From assembly GCF_010731535.1 (NCBI RefSeq), contig NZ_AP022581.1:434001-498000 (forward strand): a stretch of 64,000 nt of DNA. Direction: 5' to 3'. The DNA is from Mycobacterium lacus (GTDB taxonomy: Bacteria > Actinomycetota > Actinomycetes > Mycobacteriales > Mycobacteriaceae). Made by a program: the position numbers and the translations under genes. Below the pieces are notes generated by a model. It was not told the origin of the DNA. It worked only from the letters and a program-made list of their open reading frames with translations, and searched no databases. Positions 1-8,146 of the stretch are shown piece after piece. Each line of letters starts with the position of its first letter. Within the stretch, counting starts at the first letter, position 1.

Positions 1-300
1 ATGACCGTGCTGCCGTACGGTCGCAGCGGCGTCATCGCGGCGTCGATGCTGGGCCTGGGCCGGGCACTGGGCGAAACCGTTGCGGTGCTGATCATTTTGC
101 GCGCGGCCGCCCGTCCCGGGGATTGGTCGCTATTCGACGGTGGTTATACGTTCGCCTCCAAGATCGCCTCCGCGGCGTCAGAATTCAGCGAACCGCTGCC
201 CACCGGTGCCTACATTTCGGCGGGATTCGCGCTGTTCGTCCTAACGTTTGTGGTCAATGCGGCGGCCCGCGCGATCGCCGGCGGGAAGGTCAATGCGTGA
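1..300 (+). CDS. pstC2: Phosphate ABC transporter permease PstC2, C-terminal part
   Basis: This is the last 99 residues of an inner-membrane permease of the high-affinity phosphate ABC importer; the 5' part lies outside the window, so the apparent ATG at base 1 is not the true start. The fragment opens with the LP...G...GLGRALGET stretch that follows the EAA loop of PstC/PstA permeases (the loop contacts the ATPase PstB). It ends with a hydrophobic helix of about 20 residues and a short basic tail. The stop codon overlaps the GTG of pstA1 (GTGA), as expected for PstC and PstA made as one heterodimer. Assignment to PstC2 rather than PstC1 rests on the neighbours pstA1, pknD and pstS2, the order of Rv0929-Rv0932c. 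Confidence 0.9.
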   Translation: MTVLPYGRSGVIAASMLGLGRALGETVAVLIILRAAARPGDWSLFDGGYTFASKIASAASEFSEPLPTGAYISAGFALFVLTFVVNAAARAIAGGKVNA

Positions 301-308
301 GTCGCCCG

Positions 309-1223
309 ATGAGCCCCCCGACGGGTACCGACGCGCTCGATGAGCCGGTCAAGGCGGTGGTGTTTCGTCCGCTGAGCATGAGGCGGCGGATCACAAACAA
401 CGTCGCGACACTGTTTTTCGTCACCTCCTTCGCCGTCGCGCTGGTGCCGCTGATCTGGGTGTTGGGGGTGGTGGTGGGCCGCGGCTGGTACGCGATCACC
501 CGGTCGGGCTGGTGGACCCACTCGCTGCGCGGCGTGCTGCCCGAGCAGTTCGCCGGCGGCGTCTATCACGCGCTGTACGGGACGCTGGTTCAGGCCGGGG
601 TCGCCGCCGTCCTGGCCGTGCCGCTGGGATTGATGACCGCGGTCTATCTGGTGGAGTACGGTTCGGGGCGCATGGCGCGGGTGACCACGTTCATGGTCGA
701 CGTGCTCGCCGGGGTGCCGTCGATCGTGGCGGCGCTGTTCATCTTCAGCCTCTGGATCGCCACCCTGGGATTTGAGCAGAGCGCCTTCGCCGTGTCGTTG
801 GCGCTGGTGTTGCTGATGTTGCCGGTGGTGGTGCGATCCGCCGAGGAGATACTCCGCCTGGTGCCCGACGAACTACGAGAAGCCAGCTACGCGTTGGGCG
901 TTCCGAAATGGAAAACAATCGTGCGAATCGTCGCCCCGATCGCGATGCCGGGCATCGTGTCGGGTGTCTTGTTGTCGATCGCGCGCGTGATCGGTGAAAC
1001 CGCGCCAGTGCTGGTGCTGGTCGGATACAGCCGCTCCATCAACCTCGACATCTTCAACGGCAACATGGCCTCGCTGCCGCTGCTGATCTACAGCGAGCTC
1101 ACCAATCCCGAGCACGCCGGTTACCTGCGCATCTGGGGAGCGGCGCTGACCCTGATACTGATCGTGGCGGCGATCAACCTCACGGCCGCGGGCATCCGCT
1201 TCCTGGCAACCCGACGGCGGTGA
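309..1223 (+). CDS. pstA1: Phosphate ABC transporter permease PstA1
   Basis: Second permease of the phosphate importer, 304 residues from ATG 309; a GTG at 297 overlapping the pstC2 stop is an equally possible start and would add four residues. About six hydrophobic helices are visible. The EAA-type loop (ELREASYALGVPKWKTI) lies near residues 190-205, just before the conserved P-I-A-M-P-G segment, and should dock on PstB. The length is normal for the family. pknD converges on it from the right with only 20 bp between the stops. No pstB follows here, so the ATPase must be encoded elsewhere in the genome. Confidence 0.95.
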   Translation: MSPPTGTDALDEPVKAVVFRPLSMRRRITNNVATLFFVTSFAVALVPLIWVLGVVVGRGWYAITRSGWWTHSLRGVLPEQFAGGVYHALYGTLVQAGVAAVLAVPLGLMTAVYLVEYGSGRMARVTTFMVDVLAGVPSIVAALFIFSLWIATLGFEQSAFAVSLALVLLMLPVVVRSAEEILRLVPDELREASYALGVPKWKTIVRIVAPIAMPGIVSGVLLSIARVIGETAPVLVLVGYSRSINLDIFNGNMASLPLLIYSELTNPEHAGYLRIWGAALTLILIVAAINLTAAGIRFLATRRR

Positions 1224-1243
1224 GGGCGTGTCGCCCGGCCGGG

Positions 1244-3313
1244 TCAGCTGTGCGGGAGCTTGAGTACTCGGCCGTTGCCGCGGTCGGCGACGTATACGTT
1301 GCCGTCCTTGTCCACCGCCACCGATAGGGGGGTGTTGAGGCCGGTGAACGGCAGCTCGGTCGGGGCGGTCGCGAGGGGGGCCAGTTTCACCACCACGTTG
1401 TTGTCGTGTTCGGTGACGTAGACGTTGCCGACGATGTCCACGGCAATACCCCACGGCGCGGTGAGGCCGGTGAACGGCAACACGGTCTGATCGTTTGACC
1501 CCGCCTCCAGCTTCAGCACCCTGTTGTTGTCGGTGTCGGTCACAAAGATGTCGCCGTCGGCGCCCACGGCAACCCCGTCGGGATTCTTGAGGCCGTTGAA
1601 CGGCAGCACGATCTGGTTGTTCGTCCCGGCCACCAGCTTCACCACCCGGTTGTTACCCCGGTCGGCCACATACACGTTGCCCTGCGCGTCCACGGCCACC
1701 CCCTCGGGGTAATTGAGGCCCGTGAACGGCAGCTGGACCTGGTTGTTCGACCCGGCCGACAACGCCACCACCCGATTGTTGAAATCGGTGACATAGAGCC
1801 TGCCGGAGGTGTCCACCGCCACGCCCTGGGGCTCGTAAAGTCCGGTGAACGGTTTGACCGTCGGGGTGTTCGTTCCGGCGGCCAACGCCACGACCCGGCC
1901 GTACATCCCCTGATTGGTGACGTAGACGGTGCCAGAGTCGTCAACCGCCACACCGCCCGGGGATAGCCGGAAGTTGAGGCCGGTGAACGGCAGCACGATT
2001 TGCCCCGACCCCTGTTGGGGTGCGCTCGACGGTTTCACGATCAAAAACGCGGCGACGATCGCGACGACGAGGACGAGCGCGGCACCACCGCCGGCGACAA
2101 GCCACAGCTTGCGTTTGTCGCGGGGCTTGGCCGCGGGTTGGGTCTGGGTGGGCTGGCCGGAAGTCGGTTGGCCCGCGGGGATCCCGGGCTGACTGGGCCA
2201 GCCGCCGGCGGCAGGGGCCTGGCGCCACTGGGTGGGGGAGTCCGGGGCCGACCGTCCTGTCTGGCGCCAGCTCTGGGCACCGGTACCCGAGGGCACCGGA
2301 CGGGCCATTGTCTCGTCGTCGCCGAGAAAGCGCGGCGGCGCAGCCGTTGTTTGGGGTTCGGGGCCCGAACCGGTGTAGTTGGTCCAGGCGCCAGCAAAGC
2401 CCGTTTCGGCGGCGGCAACCAGGGTCGCGTTGCCGCCCTGCCGCAGGATGGTGGCTTCCTGGCGCTGCTCGCCCGTCGTGAGTGCGTCGTGGGCGGCAGC
2501 CGCCAAGTCGCCGGCCGACAGATAGCGCTCCGCGGGATTCTTCGCCATGCCTTTGGCGATCACCTGGTCAAGGGCCGGCGGAATCCGCCCGGGCCGAAGC
2601 TGGCTGGGCCGCGGCGGGGGTTCCATGAGATGCGCGGCGATCAACCGTTCGACGCTATCGGCGCGATACGGCGGCGCCCCCGTCAGGCATTCGCCCAACA
2701 CACAGGCCAGCGCATAGATATCGGCGCGATAGGTGACCTCGTCGCCGGTGAACCGCTCCGGGGCCATGTAGTTGTAGGTACCCACGGCGGTCCCGCTCTG
2801 GGTCAGCCCCGGGTCGCTGACGGCGCGCGCGATACCGAAATCCACCAGGTAGGCAAAGTCGTTGTCGGCCACCAGGATGTTTTCCGGTTTGACGTCGCGG
2901 TGGGTAACGCTGTTGCCGTGCGCGGCATCCAGCGCCGCGGCGACCTGGCGGACGATGGCGACGGCTCGTGCCGGGGTCAGCGGACCGTACTGCGTCAACA
3001 TCGTGCGCAGCGACGCGCCGTCGATCAGGCGCATCTCAACGTAGAACTGCCCGCTGATTTCGCCGTAGTCGTGGATCGGCACGATGTGTGGCTCGGTCAG
3101 CCGTCCTGCGGTGTCGGCCTCGCGTTGCATTCGCGCGCGAAATATCGGGTTGCCGGAGAACTGCGGCGAAATAAGCTTCAGGGCCACCACCCGATGTTTG
3201 CGGGTGTCCTCGGCCTCATAAACCTCGCCCATCCCCCCGCGCCCAATCAGCCGCAGCAGCTGATAGGGCCCAAACCGCGACCCCACCCGCGAACCCGGCT
3301 GGTTGTCGCTCAT
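1244..3313 (-). CDS. pknD: Serine/threonine protein kinase PknD with NHL sensor domain
   Basis: Transmembrane Ser/Thr kinase of 689 residues. The kinase domain (about 15-275) has the glycine loop GRGGMG (25-29 region), lysine K46, HRD at 138-140, DFG at 158-160 and APE at 184-186, with threonines 171, 175 and 179 in the activation loop. A Pro/Gln/Thr-rich linker (290-400) leads to one membrane helix (about 403-426). The outer part (436-689) is an NHL-type beta-propeller with repeats of the form LPFTGL...GVAVD..G.VYV...NNRVVKL. The ATG at 3313 gives the MSD...FGPYQLL beginning known for PknD; a longer reading frame upstream adds 45 arginine-rich residues and is unlikely. In M. tuberculosis pknD lies in the same pst locus, suggesting phosphate-linked signalling. 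Confidence 0.96.
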   Translation of the reverse strand: MSDNQPGSRVGSRFGPYQLLRLIGRGGMGEVYEAEDTRKHRVVALKLISPQFSGNPIFRARMQREADTAGRLTEPHIVPIHDYGEISGQFYVEMRLIDGASLRTMLTQYGPLTPARAVAIVRQVAAALDAAHGNSVTHRDVKPENILVADNDFAYLVDFGIARAVSDPGLTQSGTAVGTYNYMAPERFTGDEVTYRADIYALACVLGECLTGAPPYRADSVERLIAAHLMEPPPRPSQLRPGRIPPALDQVIAKGMAKNPAERYLSAGDLAAAAHDALTTGEQRQEATILRQGGNATLVAAAETGFAGAWTNYTGSGPEPQTTAAPPRFLGDDETMARPVPSGTGAQSWRQTGRSAPDSPTQWRQAPAAGGWPSQPGIPAGQPTSGQPTQTQPAAKPRDKRKLWLVAGGGAALVLVVAIVAAFLIVKPSSAPQQGSGQIVLPFTGLNFRLSPGGVAVDDSGTVYVTNQGMYGRVVALAAGTNTPTVKPFTGLYEPQGVAVDTSGRLYVTDFNNRVVALSAGSNNQVQLPFTGLNYPEGVAVDAQGNVYVADRGNNRVVKLVAGTNNQIVLPFNGLKNPDGVAVGADGDIFVTDTDNNRVLKLEAGSNDQTVLPFTGLTAPWGIAVDIVGNVYVTEHDNNVVVKLAPLATAPTELPFTGLNTPLSVAVDKDGNVYVADRGNGRVLKLPHS

Positions 3314-3687
3314 TCCTCGACGCTCCCTTCGCCCGGCCACCCGATTCCGGCGTCGTCGGTGTCGCCGAGAAACCGATGGTGAACACACGGTAAATCTTCG
3401 GTGAGTCGCGCGCCATAACAATCGCGCTACTCTCAGCCAATTCTTCAATCATCCGGGACGTCGCGCGCGACTACCCAACACAACGATTTAGCCACGGCTG
3501 TGTACGTCACGAATTGTACGTGCCCATTGCGATCGCCATCGTGTGGTTGTTTGCTGCAGCGTCCAAAGCCGCTCGGGTCCCGAGGAATTCATCCGGCGAC
3601 CGCTGTGCGGCGACGTCTTCCGGAGCTCACCGTCGACGCGAACGTGGCGGAGCCGATCGCCCCGTTGCCGGCCACGGGAACACCTAA
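3314..3687. other. 374-bp spacer between pstS2 and pknD
   Basis: No credible gene is seen; the short open frames here have no family resemblance and no ribosome-binding site. Apart from the direct repeats at 3378-3406 it holds two TACGT motifs near 3505-3520. The spacer argues that pknD has its own promoter, although pstS2 lies upstream on the same strand. Confidence 0.6.
3378..3406 (-). promoter_or_regulatory. Three 7-bp direct repeats, RegX3/Pho-box-like
   Basis: On the + strand the units are GGTGAAC (3378-3384), GGTAAAT (3389-3395) and GGTGAGT (3400-3406), separated by exactly 4 bp, so the period is 11 bp. Read on the pknD strand they become GTTCACC-like units. As I recall, the mycobacterial phosphate-starvation regulator RegX3 binds GTTCACC-N4-GTTCACC. 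The block sits 65-93 bp before the pknD ATG, a sensible promoter position in a phosphate-uptake locus. Binding is inferred, not shown. Confidence 0.5.
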
Positions 3688-4797
3688 TCACGCGATTTGG
3701 TTGACCACCGACACCAGTTTCGATTGGAACGACTTCGGCAGCGGAATGTAACCATATTCGTCCAAACCAATTTGGCCATCACCAATTGCGGCCTGCATAA
3801 AGGCTCTTACTGCGGTACCGGTCGGCGCATCCGGGTATTTCGAGCAGACGACCTCGTAGGTCACCAACACGATCGGGTAGGCACCGGGTTGCGTCGGCCG
3901 GTAGAACGACGACGTGTCCACCACCAGGTCGTTGCCCGAACCCTGGAACGTGGCCCCGGCGATCGTCTTGCCGACCGAGTCGGCGGTGATCGACACCGCT
4001 TCCGGGCCCGCCGACGTGATGATCTGCGCCATGTTCAGCTGGTGGCCCACCGCGAACGACCACTCGTTGTAGGTGATCGAGCCGTCGGTCCTCTTCATCG
4101 CCATGGAGGTGCCGTCGTTTCCGGCGGCGCCTTCACCGACACCGCCGTTGAACGTCTGACCGGCGCCCTTACCCCACGCGCCGTCGGACGCGGCGTCGAG
4201 GTATTTCTGGAAGTTGTCCGTGGTCCCGGACTGGTCGCTGCGGAAGACGACGTGGATCGGCGTGGGGGGCAGGTTGCCATTCGGGTTGAGCGCCCTGATC
4301 GCCGGATCGTCCCACCTGGTGATGGCGCCGTTGAAGATTCTCGCGATCGTCGGCCCGTCCAGCTTCAGCGCGCTCACGCCGCTGATGTTGAAGGTCACCG
4401 CGATCGGACCGAACACCACCGGCAGGTCCCACGCCGGTGACCCGCACCGTTCCGCCGCCCGGTCGGGCTCACCCTTCGACGGATTCATCGGCGAATCGGA
4501 CCCGGCCAGATCGGTTTGATTGCCCAGGAACAGCTTCATCCCGGCGCCGGAACCGTTGGCGTTGTAGTCCAGCGTGTGGCCCGGACATGCGTGAATGTAG
4601 GCGTAGACGAACTGTTCGATCGCGTTCTTTTGCGCGGTCGAGCCGGCGGCCAAGAGTTTCTTCTTGCCGCCACAATCCACCGGCACGGAGGGCGCACTGG
4701 AGGTCGACGACGTGCCGGAATGGCCGCCGCATGCCGATAACACCAAGGCGCCGGCAACCAGCAGGCCAAGCGCGCCGCCAGATCGAGTGAACCTCAC
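3688..4797 (-). CDS. pstS2: Phosphate-binding lipoprotein PstS2
   Basis: Substrate-binding subunit of the phosphate importer, 369 residues. The signal peptide has a hydrophobic core and ends in the lipobox LSAC with the lipidated cysteine at 23, so the mature protein is anchored outside the membrane. The phosphate-binding fold is recognisable from AGSTAQ (about 52-57), the GSGAG and GSD segments, and RSDQSGT near the middle. The start is GTG 4797, preceded at a good distance by a strong GGAGGAG on the coding strand. It reads toward pknD and away from the PE_PGRS gene. Confidence 0.94.
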   Translation of the reverse strand: MRFTRSGGALGLLVAGALVLSACGGHSGTSSTSSAPSVPVDCGGKKKLLAAGSTAQKNAIEQFVYAYIHACPGHTLDYNANGSGAGMKLFLGNQTDLAGSDSPMNPSKGEPDRAAERCGSPAWDLPVVFGPIAVTFNISGVSALKLDGPTIARIFNGAITRWDDPAIRALNPNGNLPPTPIHVVFRSDQSGTTDNFQKYLDAASDGAWGKGAGQTFNGGVGEGAAGNDGTSMAMKRTDGSITYNEWSFAVGHQLNMAQIITSAGPEAVSITADSVGKTIAGATFQGSGNDLVVDTSSFYRPTQPGAYPIVLVTYEVVCSKYPDAPTGTAVRAFMQAAIGDGQIGLDEYGYIPLPKSFQSKLVSVVNQIA

Positions 4798-5042
4798 GGA
4801 ACTCCTCCGAAAGACTGGGGTCTGAACACACGCACTCCGCCGCCCGGCGGGGCCGAGCAGATGTCGATGTCCGCCAACAGAATGCCGAGCCTACGTGAAA
4901 TTGCCGAGCGTTGCTCAGGCGTTGGCGTGTCCCTTTTGCGAAAGCGGAATTTGGTGCCAGCGAGTGGTTACGCTTTCTTCGTTGCCGCTTCCTGGGTGAC
5001 GATCGGACAAGTTGCCGGTTCTGGTGCTGTGAGGTGGTCCAG

Positions 5043-7220
5043 GTGTCGTTTGTGCGAGCGGCTGCGGACGTGATCGCTGCTGCGGCAGGAGATTTGGGAC
5101 AGATCGGCTCCGGTATAGGCGCCGCCAACGCGGCCGCGACGATCGCCACGACGTCGGTGCTGCCGGCAGCGGCCGATGAGGTGTCGGTGGCCATCGCGGC
5201 CGCATTCGGGACCTACGCCCAGGGATATCAGACGCTCAGCGCTCAAGCGGCCGCTTTTCATGAAGGGTTTGTGCAGGCCCTGATTGCGGGTGCGGGGTCG
5301 TATGTGAGCACCGAAATCGCCAACGCGTCGCAGAATCTGCTGGACGCGGTGAATGCGCCCACCCTGGCGTTGCTGGGACGCCCATTGATCGGCAACGGCG
5401 CCGACGGGCTCCCGGGAACCGGAGCAGACGGGGGACCGGGCGGGCTGTTGTACGGCAACGGCGGTAACGGCGGATCCGGCGGGGTGGGCCAGGCCGGGGG
5501 GAGCGGCGGGTCCGCGGGATTGATTGGTAACGGCGGGGCCGGCGGGGCTGGCGGCAACGCCGCGGCAGGTGCCAATGGCGGCAACGGCGGCAACGGCGGC
5601 AACGGCGGATGGTTGTTCGGCCACGGTGGGGCTGGCGCGCCGGGCGGCGACGGTGGGGCCGGCGCGAATGCGTCCGGCATGGGAAGCACAGCCGGCAACG
5701 GCGGAAACGGCGGCCAGGGCGGGGCCGGGGGGCGAGGGGGCCTATTGGGAGGCAGCCCCGGAGACGGGGCCAGCGGCGGTAACGGCGGCGCTGGCGGTGA
5801 CGACGACGGGGTGAACGGCACCGCTGGCACCGGCGGTGCTGGCGGCAACGGAGGAGGAAAGCGGGCGGTGGAAATGCCGGCGGGGAGGGGGCGGCGGGAT
5901 GGATGGACGGGGTGGCGGGCGGCCGGGCGGTGGGGCGTGGCCGGGCTTATCGGCAACGGCGGCGGGCGGGACGGTGGCGGGCCAGAAGGGGCCGGCGGGG
6001 GCGGCGCCGCGGGCGGGACCGGCGGAACCGCGGGGAACGGTGGGGCCGGCGGGCGCACCTGGCTGATCGGTAACGGTGGAGCCGGCGGGGTCGGCGGGGT
6101 CGGTGCGGCCGGCGGGCCCGGCGGACTGGGCGGTGGCGGCGGTTTGGCCGGCGACGGCGGCGCGGGCGGCAATGGCGGGTTGCTGCTCGGCAGCGGGGGG
6201 CTCGGCGGTAACGGCGGTGACGGGGCCGTCGGCGTCGGCCTCCACAGCACAGGCGGTTTTGGCGGCACGGGCGGTTCCGGCGGCGACGCCTCGCCGCTGT
6301 TCGGCAACGGCGGGGCTGGGGGAAGCGGCGGTCACGGAGGGGCCGGAGGAGGAGTTCCTGCCGACGACTACGGTGGTTTCGGCGGTTCCGGCGGGTCGGG
6401 CGGCAGCGGCGGTTTCGGTGGGTTTTTGGTCGGCAATGGCGGGGCCGGCGGTAGCGGGGGTTCCGGCGGCGACGGCGGCGCCGGCACCACGACCGGTTAC
6501 GGCGGCCTCGGCGGCCTCGGCGGCGACGGCGGCACCCCTGGGCGGTTCCAGTTGCAGGTCGGGCTGCTCGGAAACGGCGGCGACGGCGGCAGCGGCGGCG
6601 ACGTCGGGGTGGGCCCGCTGCAGGCCCAGATAGGCGCAACGGGCGGTGACGGCGGCAACGGTGGGCTGCTGTACGGCAACGGCGGCCACGGCGGTAACGG
6701 GGGCAGCGGCGGAGGCAGCGCTCGTCTAGGCAACGGCGGGGTGGGCGGCCACGCATGGCTGGTCGGCAACGGTGGTGCTGGCGGGAACGGCGCGACCGGC
6801 GGGAACGGTGACCCCGGCGTGATAACGGTTCTGCCTGTCGCCGGGGGCGACGGCGGCAGCGGAGGCGCCGGTGGCGTCGGCGGGCTGCTGTTCGGTGACG
6901 GCGGCGCCGGCGGCTCGGCCGGCGCCGGTGGTGTCGGCGGCGTCGGCATGGATGGCGGTAACGGAGGTGCTGGGGCCGGCGGCGGCCAGAGCGGGCTGGT
7001 GTACGGCAACGGCGGGGCCGGCGGGAATGGCGGGGCGGGCGGGGCCGGCGGCACCGGCGGTAATGCGGGCGCCGGAGGTGGCGGAGGCGACGGCGGTGAT
7101 GCCGCCCGGCTGATCGGCAACGGCGGTAACGGCGGAGCTGGTGTCCCGCCCGCACCCGGAGGCATCGGTGGCGCCGCCGGGTGGCTGTTCGGCAAACGCG
7201 GGACGGACGGGCCGCCGTAG
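5043..7220 (+). CDS. PE_PGRS family protein
   Basis: Predicted surface or secreted protein of 725 residues from GTG 5043, chosen because it gives the MSFV beginning typical of PE proteins and has an AGGTGG ribosome site just upstream. Residues 1-97 form the helical PE domain; the YVSTE segment near its end fits the YxxxD/E ESX secretion signal. The usual Pro-Glu dipeptide near position 8-9 reads Ala-Asp. A GRPLIGNG linker leads into about 600 residues of GGX repeats with recurrent [13 protein letters not shown] units. Around 5856-5940 the Gly-Gly periodicity is lost for some 25-30 residues and reappears in another frame, so two compensating indels or sequence errors are likely. The function of this paralogue is unknown. 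Confidence 0.92.
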   Translation: MSFVRAAADVIAAAAGDLGQIGSGIGAANAAATIATTSVLPAAADEVSVAIAAAFGTYAQGYQTLSAQAAAFHEGFVQALIAGAGSYVSTEIANASQNLLDAVNAPTLALLGRPLIGNGADGLPGTGADGGPGGLLYGNGGNGGSGGVGQAGGSGGSAGLIGNGGAGGAGGNAAAGANGGNGGNGGNGGWLFGHGGAGAPGGDGGAGANASGMGSTAGNGGNGGQGGAGGRGGLLGGSPGDGASGGNGGAGGDDDGVNGTAGTGGAGGNGGGKRAVEMPAGRGRRDGWTGWRAAGRWGVAGLIGNGGGRDGGGPEGAGGGGAAGGTGGTAGNGGAGGRTWLIGNGGAGGVGGVGAAGGPGGLGGGGGLAGDGGAGGNGGLLLGSGGLGGNGGDGAVGVGLHSTGGFGGTGGSGGDASPLFGNGGAGGSGGHGGAGGGVPADDYGGFGGSGGSGGSGGFGGFLVGNGGAGGSGGSGGDGGAGTTTGYGGLGGLGGDGGTPGRFQLQVGLLGNGGDGGSGGDVGVGPLQAQIGATGGDGGNGGLLYGNGGHGGNGGSGGGSARLGNGGVGGHAWLVGNGGAGGNGATGGNGDPGVITVLPVAGGDGGSGGAGGVGGLLFGDGGAGGSAGAGGVGGVGMDGGNGGAGAGGGQSGLVYGNGGAGGNGGAGGAGGTGGNAGAGGGGGDGGDAARLIGNGGNGGAGVPPAPGGIGGAAGWLFGKRGTDGPP
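5395..7217 (+). repeat. PGRS glycine-rich tandem repeat tract
   Basis: GC-rich, loosely repeated GGC-GGX coding units (GGNGG, GGAGG, GGSGG) with interspersed GNGG-LIGNG blocks. Such tracts recombine and slip easily and are hard to sequence and assemble; the frame disturbance at 5856-5940 lies within it. Confidence 0.9.
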
Positions 7221-7276
7221 CCACCCGGTTGGGATCGGCCCACTGTGGCCCCCTAAGCCTTCTTCGCGTCGATGCG

Positions 7277-7336
7277 CCGAGCAGACGCAAAGGCCCCTGG
7301 CGCCCGGCGTGTCAAGGGGCATTTGCGACTGCTCGG
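7277..7336. repeat. Intergenic hairpin, GAGCAGACGC family, copy 1
   Basis: Inverted repeat with 22-bp arms (7277-7298 and 7315-7336, 20 of 22 pairs matching) and a 16-bp loop. The outer arm reads CCGAGCAGACGCAAA. It lies between the end of PE_PGRS and the start of the next gene on the same strand, where it could stop transcription, although no T-run follows. Related copies are at 10717-10774 and 33090-33147. Confidence 0.8.
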
Positions 7337-7364
7337 CATCCGAATTGCCCCTACCATCGTCGGG

Positions 7365-8042
7365 ATGGAGATGCCGACCCCCGCCGGGCTCGTTGCCGGC
7401 GCCCGCCACGACGGATCCCCGCCGCCGCTCACCCGGGACGCCGGGTGGCAGCGGAACGTCCTCTGGGCTCGGCGGCTGGCCTGGGCGAGCCTGGCCGTGC
7501 TGCTCACCGAGGGCGGCCTGGGGTTGTGGGAGGGCCTGGCGGTCGGATCCGTCGCGTTGACCGGGTGGGCGCTTGGCGGTGGCTCTGAGGGCCTGGCCAG
7601 CGCGATGGTGATCTGGCGCTTCACCGGCGACCGCACCCTGTCCCCGACCGCCGAGCGACGCGCCCAACGCGGTGTTGCGGTCTCGTTTTGGCTGACCGCC
7701 CCGTACATCGCGGTCGAATCCATCCGGCACCTAACGGCAGAGCACCGCGCCGAGACCTCGGTGATCGGCATCATGCTGACCGCCATCGCCTTGGGACTGA
7801 TGCCGGTTCTCGGCTGGGCCAACCACAAGCTGGGCGCACGGCTGAAATCGGAGGCCACCGAGGGCGAAGGTACGCAGAACTATCTATGCGCCGCCCAGGC
7901 CGCCGGGGTGTTGATCGGCCTCGCGGTGACCGCCTGGTGGTCCGGCGGCTGGTGGATCGACCCCATGGTCGGGCTGGCCGTCGCGGGTGTCGCGGCGTGG
8001 CAGGGCGTCCGAGCCTGGCGCGGCCACGACTGCGGCTGCTGA
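7365..8042 (+). CDS. Integral membrane protein, cation-efflux-like (Rv3271c type)
   Basis: Protein of 225 residues with about five hydrophobic helices after a 35-residue cytoplasmic start, resembling the M. tuberculosis integral membrane protein Rv3271c and the transmembrane part of cation-diffusion-facilitator proteins. There is no long histidine loop and the C terminus is short (ends GHDCGC), so it is smaller than a typical CDF exporter. ATG 7365 (MEMPTP) is chosen over an in-frame ATG at 7272 because the latter runs through the hairpin repeat. It converges on the metal pump gene ctpC, which makes a role in metal handling possible but unproven. Confidence 0.75.
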   Translation: MEMPTPAGLVAGARHDGSPPPLTRDAGWQRNVLWARRLAWASLAVLLTEGGLGLWEGLAVGSVALTGWALGGGSEGLASAMVIWRFTGDRTLSPTAERRAQRGVAVSFWLTAPYIAVESIRHLTAEHRAETSVIGIMLTAIALGLMPVLGWANHKLGARLKSEATEGEGTQNYLCAAQAAGVLIGLAVTAWWSGGWWIDPMVGLAVAGVAAWQGVRAWRGHDCGC

Positions 8043-8057
8043 GGCCTCGGTAGACGC

Positions 8058-8095
8058 GTGGCGACCCGTCCAGCGCAAGCGGGCGGGGTCGCCAC
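8058..8095. terminator. Hairpin between convergent genes
   Basis: Perfect 10-bp arms GTGGCGACCC / GGGTCGCCAC (8058-8067 and 8086-8095) with an 18-bp loop, placed between the 3' ends of the membrane protein gene and ctpC. No T-tract is present, which is common for mycobacterial terminators. Confidence 0.55.
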
Positions 8096-8146
8096 GGAGC
8101 AGCCGGCAACCCCCAGCGCCCGGCCCCGCCGCGCTGGCGATCGCCA

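Noticed and set aside
2000..3382. 460-codon frame opposite pknD
   Set aside because: Shadow frame; composition is Gly/Arg rich without recognisable domains, and pknD is certain.
5258..7290. Long proline- or arginine-rich frames opposite the PE_PGRS
   Set aside because: These are the expected complement of GGC/GGX repeats and are not genes.
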